Assembly (NCBI GenBank): GCA_017549765.1
Contig: JAFYNM010000022.1
Location: 1-53,040, forward strand
Length of the DNA stretch: 53,040 nt
DNA from: Bacteroidales bacterium
GTDB lineage: Bacteria > Bacteroidota > Bacteroidia > Bacteroidales > WCHB1-69
Direction of reading: 5' to 3'
Shown here one piece after another: positions 8,163 through 16,292 of this stretch. Every line of letters begins with the position of its first letter. Position 1 is the stretch's first letter. The translations under genes were made by a program, and so were the position numbers. Below the pieces are notes generated by a model. The model was given only the letters and a program-made list of their open reading frames with translations. It did no database searches and had not been told where the DNA came from.

Positions 8163-9359
8163 ACTCCAGCGCTTCACCCACGCTTTCTCTTTTTCGCTGA
8201 ATCCATCCATTTTTCCTCTATACTTAGGATTGCGGATGTACCATTTTGTGGATTCGAAGTATTTCCGTAACTCTTTGTCCTTGAACTTATAACCGCGGTA
8301 GGCGAAGGGCAAGTTCCTCAGGATACGGCGTTGGATTGGAGTGAATTGTAGGGGCTCTTCGAAAAATCCCGAGAAGAAGGCAGTGTCGAGCATAAAATAT
8401 TGGGCTTTGAGACCTGTTATGAGTTTTTCTTCACTGGAGATGTTCTGTTCACCGTTCCAGTCGTTCCACATACAGGAAATGATATGATCCTTTGCGATGA
8501 ACAGTTCACCGTTGGGGTGGAAGTTCTGCTTGTGAAAGCTGATTCCGCCCTTCTGGATGTGGAAAATCACCCCGCTCTTCACCGTATCCCAGCTTGGCCA
8601 GTCGCAATTCATGGCCATACCAAGCCCGTTAATGGTCCATTCGGTGGGCTTTTCGAAAAAGGTTTCTTTGATACGGAACGATTCGCGATCGCCCATATTG
8701 ATGTTCAGTGTGAAGTCGTCAATTTGGTGGTTGGCCCAGCGGTTAGCCGCCGTTAGGACGTAAGGGAAATAGAACTCCTCGCCAATCGAAAAGGAGAGAT
8801 CATACTCGTAAGTGTGCTGCACGATGTTCAATCCGGAATGGAATTTCGCTTTGAAATGATAGACGTAGTCGAAGGGAGAAGTCACATAGTCCCAAGCTTT
8901 TAGCGAATCCTCGCACTGCTTCTTCGACCAATCCTTGAACTGACCATTGCTATAATAAGGCGGCAGGGCGTATTCTTCGTTCTCGTCATAGTGCCCGCGC
9001 TCCACGTGTGCGATTTCGTATTTGAGCGGTTCGCCGTTCACCACCACCTTGAAATTCCGCATGTGTGGATGATTCGGGAACAGCTCGATGGGGTCGAGGC
9101 CGCTATTGTAAGGCGATTCGGCTTCGAACCCCACCAACAACTCCTTCTCTCCCACAGGGTTGAAGAACTCGTAATAGACAGTCACCTCTAGGTGGTCGCC
9201 CATCCGGTTGATGGTCAGCACCTCCTTCTTCACGCTGATGTCAGTCTCGGTAATGGGTATCAGCTGGTTGCCCGCAGCGTAGAAGACACCGTCGTTAGCG
9301 AATGCAAAAATTGTTGAAATACAGCAGAATAACAGGATTGCAATCTTTTTCATCATCAT
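8157..9359 (-). CDS. secreted YARHG-domain protein
   Basis: The 400-residue product starts with a signal peptide (hydrophobic 4-20, FAFA-ND). A large beta-rich region (about 25-300) contains DGVFYAAGNQLIPI and repeated aromatic strands. The C-terminal 70 residues (NLPFAYRGYKFKDKELRKYF, then W and NPKY) form a YARHG domain, a small extracellular module of unknown ligand. Three ATG codons in a row (MMM) leave the exact start open by two residues. The stop codon lies in a heptad repeat. The upstream motif is only a degenerate -7 element, so cotranscription with the TonB-C gene is possible. Confidence 0.82.
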   Translation of the reverse strand: MMMKKIAILLFCCISTIFAFANDGVFYAAGNQLIPITETDISVKKEVLTINRMGDHLEVTVYYEFFNPVGEKELLVGFEAESPYNSGLDPIELFPNHPHMRNFKVVVNGEPLKYEIAHVERGHYDENEEYALPPYYSNGQFKDWSKKQCEDSLKAWDYVTSPFDYVYHFKAKFHSGLNIVQHTYEYDLSFSIGEEFYFPYVLTAANRWANHQIDDFTLNINMGDRESFRIKETFFEKPTEWTINGLGMAMNCDWPSWDTVKSGVIFHIQKGGISFHKQNFHPNGELFIAKDHIISCMWNDWNGEQNISSEEKLITGLKAQYFMLDTAFFSGFFEEPLQFTPIQRRILRNLPFAYRGYKFKDKELRKYFESTKWYIRNPKYRGKMDGFSEKEKAWVKRWSD

Positions 9360-9373
9360 TGAATATTAGAGTG

Positions 9374-9381
9374 CGAAGATA
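9374..9381 (-). promoter_or_regulatory. degenerate -7 element upstream of the YARHG gene
   Basis: The minus strand reads TATCTTCG, one mismatch from TAnnTTTG, 14 bases before the first ATG. Weak support. Confidence 0.35.
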
Positions 9382-9390
9382 TATTATTTT

Positions 9391-9421
9391 AGTGAACAGT
9401 GAAGAGTGATCAGGGAACAGT
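9391..9421 (+). repeat. heptad array, AGTGANN family (4 units)
   Basis: Units agtgaac, agtgaag, agtgatc and agggaac lie between the TonB-C and YARHG genes. Confidence 0.8.
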
Positions 9422-9429
9422 ATTTTTTC

Positions 9430-9453
9430 CTCGTGATACGCGAGATACGCGGA
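9430..9453 (+). repeat. copy of a dispersed CTCGTGATACGCGAG-type repeat
   Basis: A 24-base segment starting CTCGTGATACGCGAG and ending CGCGGA recurs with few changes at 11030-11053 and 11096-11118. It ends 5 bases before the stop of the TonB-C gene, so copies flank that gene on both sides. Confidence 0.8.
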
Positions 9454-9458
9454 GATAT

Positions 9459-10952
9459 TCAATACCGAGAAAACGATACAGGTATATTATAGAAACACCG
9501 CTGAATCACTCCGCCATAACACCTTTCGGGGTGCCAGGTCCATTTGTTTGGCAACGACATAACGACCTTCACGGCTTCTGCATCCAAAACGGGGTCGAGA
9601 GAGTTGATGACCTTCGGGTTGGTGAGAGTGCCGTCGGTTTCAATGGCAATTTCTACCAGGACAACGCCGGACCTTTCTTCATAGCCGGCAGGTCTGTATA
9701 GATTCCGCTGGATATATGCCTTGATAGAGTCAACGCCACCTTCATAATCGGGGTAACAGAACCAGTCCACGATGGCGTCGTCCGAGTCGTCGTTTCCGTT
9801 GGTGTTGTCAGTCTGGGATATGTCAACGGCTTCTTCCAAGAGCGATGACTTGGAGTCTCGCCATTCTCCTTCCGCAAAATAGTACCGTCCTGGCGGCAGT
9901 TGCGCGGCGGAGAGAATTACCTCGCGGCGCCAGTATATCTCGGGTATGGTGATTTCTCGCGAGGTATATCTTTCATATTGTTTTGCCACACAAATAGCAG
10001 TATCGGCGTGGTTGTCGATGACAATAGAAGGGTATATAGGGTTGTCGCTCATCAGAAATATTTCCCGCGACCAAGAGGCGAGGCTGTCGGTGTATTGGGG
10101 TAACACGTTGAAGCAGATTTCCCCGCTGACGGCAGAGTCGCTGAGGACCTCCAACCGCATAAACACCTCTGTGCCTTCACCGACAAGTCTGCACTGGCAA
10201 ACCCCAGGCACAGCATAGATGACCGAGGAGAATTCTGCCTGTTGAAAATAAGATAAGGGGAATTCTTTTTTGAAACTTCGGATCAGATTTTTGCACACTT
10301 CCAATTGTCGGTTCAATACAACTGTGTCATGATGCTCTACGGCATAACAGAGACTGTCAGCCATAATCACTAATTGGGCTGTGCGTCCGCCTTGCGGCAC
10401 CCAAACGGATGCGAGTTTTCTCCGATGGTTGAAGTAATACTCAGTGCCGTCGACGCCAATAGTTGCACTCTGAAGGTGTGAGGCGGTGATGGTGGCATAT
10501 CTGAACAGGGTAGCTATGCATTCGGATTGCTCTTTGTTGATGCACATGGTGTAGCTATTCACAGGATTCAACTTCATTTTATTAACCACAGTGCGTATTC
10601 GCTTGCGTTGCTTTTTGGCTCGGAGGCAATAGTTTGGATCTTGCATATATGCACACGCAGTGATGTAAGCCCAGATACTGTTTTTCGCTTTGTTCAAAAC
10701 CAATTGATCTTTTCCAATCACTAAAGCATATTCTGGAGAGAAACTGGGCGTGCAGAGGTAGAAAGTCGAATATCTTCCCTCCCAGGTGGCGCTTCCTTCG
10801 AATGTTTCACCGGTGATCAATAACCGGAACAGGGTTTCATTGCCATTTTCGAAGAAATCATATATTCCGTAGGACTGCGGTGTAAGGAAATCCTGCGCCT
10901 TGGCACACAGTGCAACAGCCAGAAATCCGATAAAAAGGATGATTTTGCGCAT
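9459..10952 (-). CDS. secreted protein with TonB-like C-terminal domain
   Basis: With the ATG at 10952 the product has 497 residues: a signal peptide (MRKIILFIGFLAVALCAKA), a long unassigned middle with many Cys and Tyr, and a C-terminal domain over about the last 85 residues. That domain contains YIQRNLYRPAGYEERSG, VEIAIETDGTLTNPKVI and LDAEAVKVVMSLP, the TonB C-terminal fold. There is no N-terminal membrane anchor of TonB type, so it is probably a periplasmic or outer-membrane protein using the fold as a peptidoglycan or partner-binding module. I reject the ATG at 10994 because the -7 element at 10975-10982 would lie inside the coding region. Confidence 0.75.
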   Translation of the reverse strand: MRKIILFIGFLAVALCAKAQDFLTPQSYGIYDFFENGNETLFRLLITGETFEGSATWEGRYSTFYLCTPSFSPEYALVIGKDQLVLNKAKNSIWAYITACAYMQDPNYCLRAKKQRKRIRTVVNKMKLNPVNSYTMCINKEQSECIATLFRYATITASHLQSATIGVDGTEYYFNHRRKLASVWVPQGGRTAQLVIMADSLCYAVEHHDTVVLNRQLEVCKNLIRSFKKEFPLSYFQQAEFSSVIYAVPGVCQCRLVGEGTEVFMRLEVLSDSAVSGEICFNVLPQYTDSLASWSREIFLMSDNPIYPSIVIDNHADTAICVAKQYERYTSREITIPEIYWRREVILSAAQLPPGRYYFAEGEWRDSKSSLLEEAVDISQTDNTNGNDDSDDAIVDWFCYPDYEGGVDSIKAYIQRNLYRPAGYEERSGVVLVEIAIETDGTLTNPKVINSLDPVLDAEAVKVVMSLPNKWTWHPERCYGGVIQRCFYNIPVSFSRY

Positions 10953-10974
10953 GATATTTACTTTTTTTATGCCG

Positions 10975-10982
10975 CAAAGATA
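10975..10982 (-). promoter_or_regulatory. Bacteroidota -7 element for the TonB-C gene
   Basis: The minus strand reads TATCTTTG (TAnnTTTG), 22 bases before the chosen ATG at 10952. Confidence 0.7.
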
Positions 10983-11000
10983 CATTTTTTTCAATTTCTA

Positions 11001-11118
11001 CGGTTCACGCGGATCTACACGGATTATTCCTCGTGATACGCGAGATTCGCGGATATCATTTCCACGGATCACGAGGATCTACGCGGATTATTTTACTCGT
11101 GATACGCGCGATCCGCGA
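11001..11118 (+). repeat. cluster of CACGGAT / CTCGTGATACGCGAG repeats
   Basis: Several related units occur in both orientations: acgcggatct, acacggatta, ctcgtgatacgcgag with attcgcgga (11030-11053), cacggatcacgaggatct, acgcggatta, and ctcgtgatacgcgcg with atccgcga (11096-11118). Unlike the 7-base arrays the period is about 10-13 bases and some units are inverted. It fills the gap between the divergent TonB-C and cupin promoters. Confidence 0.8.
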
Positions 11119-11131
11119 AACAATATTTTAC

Positions 11132-11139
11132 TATTTTTG
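11132..11139 (+). promoter_or_regulatory. Bacteroidota -7 element for the cupin gene
   Basis: TATTTTTG matches TAnnTTTG, 86 bases before the cupin ATG, just after the CACGGAT repeat cluster. Confidence 0.65.
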
Positions 11140-11224
11140 CTGAATAAACAGACATCCCTGAATCGGATTATTTCCACTATGGAACGATTCATTTGATAAA
11201 CATTAACAACTAAACTATACAAAA

Positions 11225-11569
11225 ATGATCAAAAACAAACAAGACATACGGACTGAAACCGTGGAGAACAGCGGCAACATTGAGGGCCGTATCAGCAAAA
11301 ACATCATCCTCACGCCTGCGGAGATGCTGGAGCGTGCCTTGATGTTCAACATCATCACCCTTCCTTCCGGGAGCCGCATCAAGGAACATCCGCATATCGA
11401 GGATGCAGAGATTTACTACATTCTGGAGGGTGAGGCGGAAGTCACCGACAATGACCGGACCGCCACTATGCGCGCCGGCGACGTGATGTTCACCGGCAAT
11501 GGCGCCCGCCACAGCATCGCCAACCACAGCGGCCAAGATGTCCGCTTTTTGGCGTGTATATTGAAATAA
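11225..11569 (+). CDS. single-domain cupin protein
   Basis: This 114-residue protein is one small cupin barrel. The first motif region, SRIKEHPHIEDAEIYYILEGEAEV (about 52-75), holds the likely metal ligands (H57, H59, E63). The second, AGDVMFTGNGARHSIANHS (about 86-104), holds the last histidine. Small cupins of this type bind a metal and act as isomerases, dioxygenases or ligand sensors; the substrate cannot be told. Monocistronic, with its own promoter and a hairpin terminator. Confidence 0.85.
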   Translation: MIKNKQDIRTETVENSGNIEGRISKNIILTPAEMLERALMFNIITLPSGSRIKEHPHIEDAEIYYILEGEAEVTDNDRTATMRAGDVMFTGNGARHSIANHSGQDVRFLACILK

Positions 11570-11570
11570 A

Positions 11571-11610
11571 CGAGGCGCGGCAGACATCCTGCCACACCTC
11601 GTATGTTTTT
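11571..11610 (+). terminator. rho-independent terminator of the cupin gene
   Basis: Two nested stems (CGAGG 11571-11575 with CCTCG 11597-11601, and GGCAG 11579-11583 with CTGCC 11589-11593) precede TATG and five T. It begins 1 base after the cupin stop. Confidence 0.7.
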
Positions 11611-11632
11611 GGGAGATAGTTCGCAAACCATC

Positions 11633-11667
11633 TCTACTGATCACTGGTCACTGTTCACTGATCACTA
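11633..11667 (-). repeat. heptad array, AGTGANN family, inverted (5 units)
   Basis: On plus the units read tctactg, atcactg, gtcactg, ttcactg, atcacta, that is AGTGANN on minus. The last unit includes the TAG stop codon of kamA (11665-11667). Confidence 0.85.
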
Positions 11668-12903
11668 TTTTCTGTGTCTTTTCTTTCTCGCCAGTTCGTT
11701 GGGCTCCAACGCCATCTGCTCGCCGTGCAGCAGGGAGGCCACGCCTTCGACGTGCTTTTTGTCGGGCAGCGGGCTGCAGGTGTTCTCCTGGTAGTCCTCA
11801 GGCTCGGTGTAGGTGGTGATGACGCCTTCGTAGTTGCGCAGGATCACCTTGTGCGGGCTCTGGGAGATGACGTACTGGGGCATCACGGGAATCTTGCCGC
11901 CGCCGCCAGGAGCGTCCACCACGAAGGTCGGCACGCAGTAGCCGGAAGTGTGCCCGCGCAGGTTTTCGATGATCTCGATACCTTTGGAAACGGGCGTGCG
12001 GAAGTGCTCCAGACCCATGGAGAGGTCGCATTGGTAGATGTAGTACGGACGCACGCGCATGCGCACGAGGTCGTGTACGAGCTGCTTCATGATCTCGGTG
12101 TCGTCGTTCACGCCGCGCAACAGCACGGTCTGGTTGCCCAACGGCACGCCGGCATCCGCCAGTCTGGCGCAAGCGGCCATGGCCTCTTCGGTCACCTCGT
12201 TGGGGTGGTTGAAGTGGGTGTTGAGCCAAATCGGATGATATTTCTTCAACATATTCACCAAGTCGTCGGTGATACGCTGCGGGCAAACCACAGGGGTGCG
12301 GGAGCCGAGACGGATGATCTCAACATGCGGGATGGCTCTCAGACGTTGGATGATGGACTCCAGCATCTTGTCGCCCACCATCAAAGCGTCGCCACCGGAA
12401 AGGAGCACGTCGCGCACTTGCGGGGTGCGGGCGATGTAGTCGATGGCAGCCTGGATGCGATCCTGTGTCGATTCGCAGTCGTTTTGGCCGGCAAATCTTC
12501 TGCGGGTGCAGTGACGGCAGTACATGGAGCACATGTCGGTGATGAGGAACAACACTCTGTCGGGATAGCGATGGGTGAGGCCCGGAACGGGGGAGTCCTC
12601 ATCCTCGTGCAACGGGTCGAGCAGGTCGGCGGGCGACTGGTGCACTTCGGCGCCGGTCGGGATCGCCTGTCTGCGGATCGGACAGCTCGGGTTGTTGGGA
12701 TCGATCAAGCTCAGGTAGTACGGCGTGATGGCCATACGGAGCGTTTGCAGCGACTTTTTCACGCCTTCCTCCTCTTCCGGGGTCAGCTCGATATATTTTT
12801 TCAGTTCATCTAAGGTCTCGATTCTGTTTCTGACCTGCCATCTCCAATCGTTCCATTCAGCATCGGTGACGTTGGGGAATAATTCTTTTCTCCTGCTTGC
12901 CAT
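11665..12903 (-). CDS. kamA: L-lysine 2,3-aminomutase
   Basis: A cytoplasmic radical-SAM, PLP-dependent enzyme converting L-lysine to L-beta-lysine, the first step of lysine fermentation. The 412-residue product aligns without offset to the residue numbering I know for the Clostridium subterminale enzyme: CxxxCxxC at C125, C129, C132; substrate-binding D293 (QCDLSMGLEH) and D330; PLP lysine K337 in GGGGKIPV. The GLEHFRTPVSKGIEIIE and HTSGYCVPTFVVDAPGGGG blocks favour true KamA over the shorter EpmB. It has its own promoter and stands alone: no kamDE, kdd, kce or kal nearby. The stop codon falls inside a heptad array. Confidence 0.95.
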   Translation of the reverse strand: MASRRKELFPNVTDAEWNDWRWQVRNRIETLDELKKYIELTPEEEEGVKKSLQTLRMAITPYYLSLIDPNNPSCPIRRQAIPTGAEVHQSPADLLDPLHEDEDSPVPGLTHRYPDRVLFLITDMCSMYCRHCTRRRFAGQNDCESTQDRIQAAIDYIARTPQVRDVLLSGGDALMVGDKMLESIIQRLRAIPHVEIIRLGSRTPVVCPQRITDDLVNMLKKYHPIWLNTHFNHPNEVTEEAMAACARLADAGVPLGNQTVLLRGVNDDTEIMKQLVHDLVRMRVRPYYIYQCDLSMGLEHFRTPVSKGIEIIENLRGHTSGYCVPTFVVDAPGGGGKIPVMPQYVISQSPHKVILRNYEGVITTYTEPEDYQENTCSPLPDKKHVEGVASLLHGEQMALEPNELARKKRHRK

Positions 12904-12958
12904 AAATTGTTGTTTATTAGTATGTTAAATTTTATTATGCGGTTTTTATATAAGGCCG

Positions 12959-12966
12959 CAAATATA
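12959..12966 (-). promoter_or_regulatory. Bacteroidota -7 element for kamA
   Basis: The minus strand reads TATATTTG (TAnnTTTG), 55 bases before the kamA ATG. Confidence 0.65.
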
Positions 12967-13016
12967 TAAAATTCATAACACAAATGCAAAAGTTATCCGT
13001 ATTTGGAGGATGATGC

Positions 13017-13090
13017 TGGCCGTTGGCTATTGGCCATTAGCTATTAGCTGTTGGCCATTAGCTATTGGCCTTTGGCTGTTGGCTGTTGGC
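13017..13090 (-). repeat. heptad array, GCCAACA family (10 units)
   Basis: On minus the units read GCCAACA, GCCAAAG, GCCAATA, GCTAATG, GCTAATA and GCCAACG. The stop codon of folC (TAA, 13058-13060) lies in the middle, and about four units (13063-13090) are coding and specify the tail of FolC. Confidence 0.9.
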
Positions 13091-14356
13091 TAAGAGTTCG
13101 CCGACGACAAAGCAGCTGCCCCCGACAAAGACGATGTCGTCGGGCGCGGCATCGGCGTTGACGGCTTTGAAGGCCTCGATGACCGTATGATGGATCCGGC
13201 ATTGGAGACCGGCCTTCTGGAACATGTCGGCCAGCGTCTCCGCAGGCAGGGCCCTCTCGATGTTGGCCTGGCAGAGATAGAAAATCGCCTCTGTAGGCAA
13301 CAAAGGGATCACATGCGCTATGTCTTTGTCGCTGACCATGCCCATGACGATGCGCAGGTTGCGGCAGGGGAGGGCACTCAGCTGTTTCATCGTCAGGCCC
13401 AGTCCGCCCACATTGTGCCCCACGTCGCAGATGGTCAGTGGCGCTTGGCGAAGTACCTGCCAACGGCCCATCAACCCGGTGTTGGCCACCACGTGCTCGA
13501 TGGCCGCCTGCGTTACGTCTTTGTCGTACGGCATCAGCTCTTCCAGCACGCGCACAGCGGTCAGGAAGGTGCGGAGGTTCAGACGTTGGTATTCGCCTGC
13601 CAAGGGACAATGGATGTGCTCGTACAGCAGGTTGCCGTCCGTGTCCCGTATGGTGCAGTCGGACAAAGGTCCCTCTATCTCGTAATGCTCTTCGGCGAGG
13701 AACAAAGGGGCTTTCTTCTGGTCTGCGATGTCTTTGAATACGGGGAAGCTTTCAGGATGAAATTCGCCAACTACGACGGGCGTGTCCTCCTTGATGATGC
13801 CTGCCTTCTCAAAGGCGATCTTAGCGATGGTGTCGCCCAACAACTGAGTGTGCTCCAAAGAGATGTTAGTGATGATGGAGAGCAGGGGATGCAAAACGTT
13901 GGTGGCATCCAGCCGTCCGCCTAAACCCACCTCAATGATGGCGATGTCCACCTTCTGTTGGACGAAGTAGTGAAATGCCAGTGCAGTGGTGATCTCGAAG
14001 AAGGAGGGCTCCAGTGTGTTGATTTGGTCTTGATAGTGCTGGAAGAAGTCCACCACCTCTTCTTCGGTGATCATCTGTCCGTTGATACGAATGCGTTCGC
14101 GGAAATCTACCAGATGCGGGGAGGTGAAGAGTCCTGTTTTCAGTCCCCGTTCCTGACAGTAGGAGGCCATCATGTTGGCCACGGAGCCCTTGCCGTTAGT
14201 GCCGGCGATGTGGATGGCTTTGAGCTTGCGCTCGGGGTTGCCGATGATGGAGAGGAGTGCTTCGATGTTCTCCAAGCCCTCCTTGTAGGCTGAACTGCCC
14301 ACTTTGTGATACATGGGGTAGCGTTGGAAGATGTCGTTCAGGATTTCGTTGTACAT
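13058..14356 (-). CDS. folC: bifunctional folylpolyglutamate/dihydrofolate synthase
   Basis: An ATP-dependent ligase adding glutamate to dihydropteroate or folates. With the ATG at 14356 (MYNEILNDIF) the product has 432 residues, the usual length. The P-loop HIAGTNGKGSVANM lies near 48-61, followed by FTSPHLVDFRERIRING, the family-defining segment, then VGLGGRLDATN and the SLEHTQLLG motif. A start 44 codons upstream would run deep into tonB and encode a Pro/Ser-rich tail unlike FolC; it is rejected. The last 10 residues (ANSQQPKANS) are encoded by the heptad array, an extension probably absent from homologues. One base separates it from the tonB stop. Confidence 0.93.
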   Translation of the reverse strand: MYNEILNDIFQRYPMYHKVGSSAYKEGLENIEALLSIIGNPERKLKAIHIAGTNGKGSVANMMASYCQERGLKTGLFTSPHLVDFRERIRINGQMITEEEVVDFFQHYQDQINTLEPSFFEITTALAFHYFVQQKVDIAIIEVGLGGRLDATNVLHPLLSIITNISLEHTQLLGDTIAKIAFEKAGIIKEDTPVVVGEFHPESFPVFKDIADQKKAPLFLAEEHYEIEGPLSDCTIRDTDGNLLYEHIHCPLAGEYQRLNLRTFLTAVRVLEELMPYDKDVTQAAIEHVVANTGLMGRWQVLRQAPLTICDVGHNVGGLGLTMKQLSALPCRNLRIVMGMVSDKDIAHVIPLLPTEAIFYLCQANIERALPAETLADMFQKAGLQCRIHHTVIEAFKAVNADAAPDDIVFVGGSCFVVGELLANSQQPKANS

Positions 14357-14357
14357 G

Positions 14358-15059
14358 TTACTTGAACAAGATAATCCGCAGCTCTTCCTTTCCGGGTTTG
14401 TATTTGGCCTTCTTGGCTTCCCGGATACACTGTTGCTGGATGAAGGTGTTGGAAATGGTGGTGCGGCCTTTGGCGTTGTTGACGACACGGGCTTCGCTCA
14501 CCGTTCCGTCAGCCATGACATGCACCTCCACGGCCACCTGCCCCTCTTCATTCACTTCCGTGTTGATCTGTTTTACCAGTCCACGGCTGCCGGTGCCATA
14601 GCCGATGCCGCCACCGCTGCCACTGCCTTCGCCTGGTCCGAGACCAGATCCAGTGCCCGTGCCGATGCCGCTACCTTCACCGCCGCCGCTGCCACTTCCG
14701 CCTTTGCCTCCTTTAAAGAGGGCATTTTGATTGACGGTCGGGGTGGGTTTCGCCTGCGCATTGGGGTTGGTGTTGGTGGCATGGGCGGTCGCCGGGGCGT
14801 CCACCGCATTCTGCGTGGCATAGTTGGGCGCCGAGGGCTTGGCGTGAGTGGTCTTGGTGGGCACATCTGCGCCGCCACCGCCGCCACCGCCCGTGGTGGG
14901 AGCTTCCAACTCCACATAGACCATCTTTTTGGGCGGGGGAGGAGGAATCAGCGACTTCAGGCTGCAGACCAGCAACAAGACCACAATGAGTCCCATCGTG
15001 ACAAGCGTTACGATGCTCGGAATGATATCGTCTTTTCTATGATCTATTTCCGTTCTCAT
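14358..15059 (-). CDS. tonB: energy transducer TonB
   Basis: The 233-residue protein has one membrane helix (about 14-33), a PPPPPKK stretch, a low-complexity periplasmic linker rich in Gly, Ser, Pro and Ala (about 55-160) and a C-terminal TonB domain (VAVEVHVMADGTVSEARVV, then ECIREAKKAKY-like QQQCIREAKKAKYKPGKEE). It would carry proton-motive energy from ExbB/ExbD to SusC-type outer-membrane receptors. It overlaps exbD by four bases (ATGA), so the order exbB-exbD-tonB-folC is one operon on the minus strand. Confidence 0.9.
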   Translation of the reverse strand: MRTEIDHRKDDIIPSIVTLVTMGLIVVLLLVCSLKSLIPPPPPKKMVYVELEAPTTGGGGGGGADVPTKTTHAKPSAPNYATQNAVDAPATAHATNTNPNAQAKPTPTVNQNALFKGGKGGSGSGGGEGSGIGTGTGSGLGPGEGSGSGGGIGYGTGSRGLVKQINTEVNEEGQVAVEVHVMADGTVSEARVVNNAKGRTTISNTFIQQQCIREAKKAKYKPGKEELRIILFK

Positions 15060-15496
15060 TTTGCTTCAGTGGCCAAAACCATTTTATAACGTTGTTCTTC
15101 CGGGAATCCTTCGTTCAATTCGTTGAGTACATCCATCAGGGCGACCACGTTCTCCACGGGCACGCTCTTGTCGGCGCGCAGGATGATGGAGTGGTTGTCG
15201 GAGTTGTCTTGCAAAATGGCATTCTGCAAGGCGGGCAACAGTTCCTCGTAGGGGATGGGCTGTGCGTTGGACCCTTCCGGATTGACAAAGTACAACAGGT
15301 CTTCATTGATATAGACTTCCACGTCCTTGGTCACCAGCTGCTTGTCGGCAGTGCTCTTTGGCAATACCAAGTTGATGGCATTGGGCGACACCATCGTGGA
15401 GGTCAGCATGAAGAATATCAACAACAGGAACACCAGGTCGGACATGGACGTGGCGCTGAATGTTGTATCGATCTTATTTTGCATTTTAATAGCCAT
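15056..15496 (-). CDS. exbD: biopolymer transport protein ExbD/TolR
   Basis: A 146-residue protein with a short cytoplasmic N-terminus, one membrane helix (about 17-37) carrying the proton-channel Asp (SDLVFLLLIFFML) and a periplasmic domain. It is the partner of ExbB in the proton-driven motor. Only one exbD copy is present here, whereas many Bacteroidota motors have two. Confidence 0.92.
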   Translation of the reverse strand: MAIKMQNKIDTTFSATSMSDLVFLLLIFFMLTSTMVSPNAINLVLPKSTADKQLVTKDVEVYINEDLLYFVNPEGSNAQPIPYEELLPALQNAILQDNSDNHSIILRADKSVPVENVVALMDVLNELNEGFPEEQRYKMVLATEAK

Positions 15497-15507
15497 GGCT
15501 CAGAGCT

Positions 15508-16203
15508 TTATGCGTTTTCGTGAAGGAGATCCATGAACTCGGTGGTGCGAACCTCGAGGAGATAGACCACGTTGGAGATTTTGGAAACGATAAAGTTGTG
15601 CAGCACCAGGGCGATGACGCCGACAATCAAACCGGCTACGGTCGTGATCATGGCGGTGTAGATGCCGTTGGACAAAGTGCCGATGTTGAAGTTGTTAGGG
15701 TCGGCGGCCATGGCGTGGAAAGCGGAGACCATACCTACTACGGTGCCCAAGAAACCGAGCATCGGTGAGATGGCGGCGATAGTGGCCAAGGCAGACACGC
15801 CCTTCTCCAAACGCTCCACCTCCAGATTGCCTTCATTCTCAATGGCTGTACGGATGTCCTCCAGCGGATGACCGATGCGGGACAGACCTTTCTCGATCAG
15901 GCGGGCCGTCGGGGTGTCGTTCCCCTTGCAGAGTGCCATCGCGGAATCCAGCTTGCCGTCATGGATAAAGTCGCGGATGTTGTTCATGAAGTTGTGCTCT
16001 TCCTTGGATGCGCGATTCAGCACGATCATCTTCTTGACGAAAAGATAGATGGCGAATGCCAACATCAGGAATAGGGGAATCATGATCCAAAGACTGTTCT
16101 TGGCAAAAACCAGTTGGAAATAAGAGGTCTCATTGACTTGAGGCTGACTTGCGGCAACCTCCACGGCTTCGGCGGCTTGCGCCATTAATAAGGATATCTG
16201 CAT
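15508..16203 (-). CDS. exbB: MotA/TolQ/ExbB proton channel protein
   Basis: The 231-residue product has three membrane helices: about 36-55, 140-162 (AISPMLGFLGTVVGMVSAF, the conserved channel helix) and 178-205. The N-terminal segment before the first helix is short and rich in Ala, Glu and Gln. It is first in the exbB-exbD-tonB-folC operon, 11 bases upstream of exbD. Confidence 0.93.
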   Translation of the reverse strand: MQISLLMAQAAEAVEVAASQPQVNETSYFQLVFAKNSLWIMIPLFLMLAFAIYLFVKKMIVLNRASKEEHNFMNNIRDFIHDGKLDSAMALCKGNDTPTARLIEKGLSRIGHPLEDIRTAIENEGNLEVERLEKGVSALATIAAISPMLGFLGTVVGMVSAFHAMAADPNNFNIGTLSNGIYTAMITTVAGLIVGVIALVLHNFIVSKISNVVYLLEVRTTEFMDLLHENA

Positions 16204-16219
16204 TGTTCTAAATTTTTAG

Positions 16220-16227
16220 CAAAAATA
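16220..16227 (-). promoter_or_regulatory. Bacteroidota -7 element for the exbB operon
   Basis: The minus strand reads TATTTTTG (TAnnTTTG), 16 bases before the exbB ATG. Confidence 0.7.
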
Positions 16228-16292
16228 ATTACTTCTCTCGTATATTAATCCAAGTTCAGGTATTAATTTCTAACAAACTTGTGTTTATAGTG

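Noticed and set aside
11674-12813. A 379-codon plus-strand frame opposite kamA
   Set aside because: Antisense shadow of kamA, rich in His, Val and Gly.
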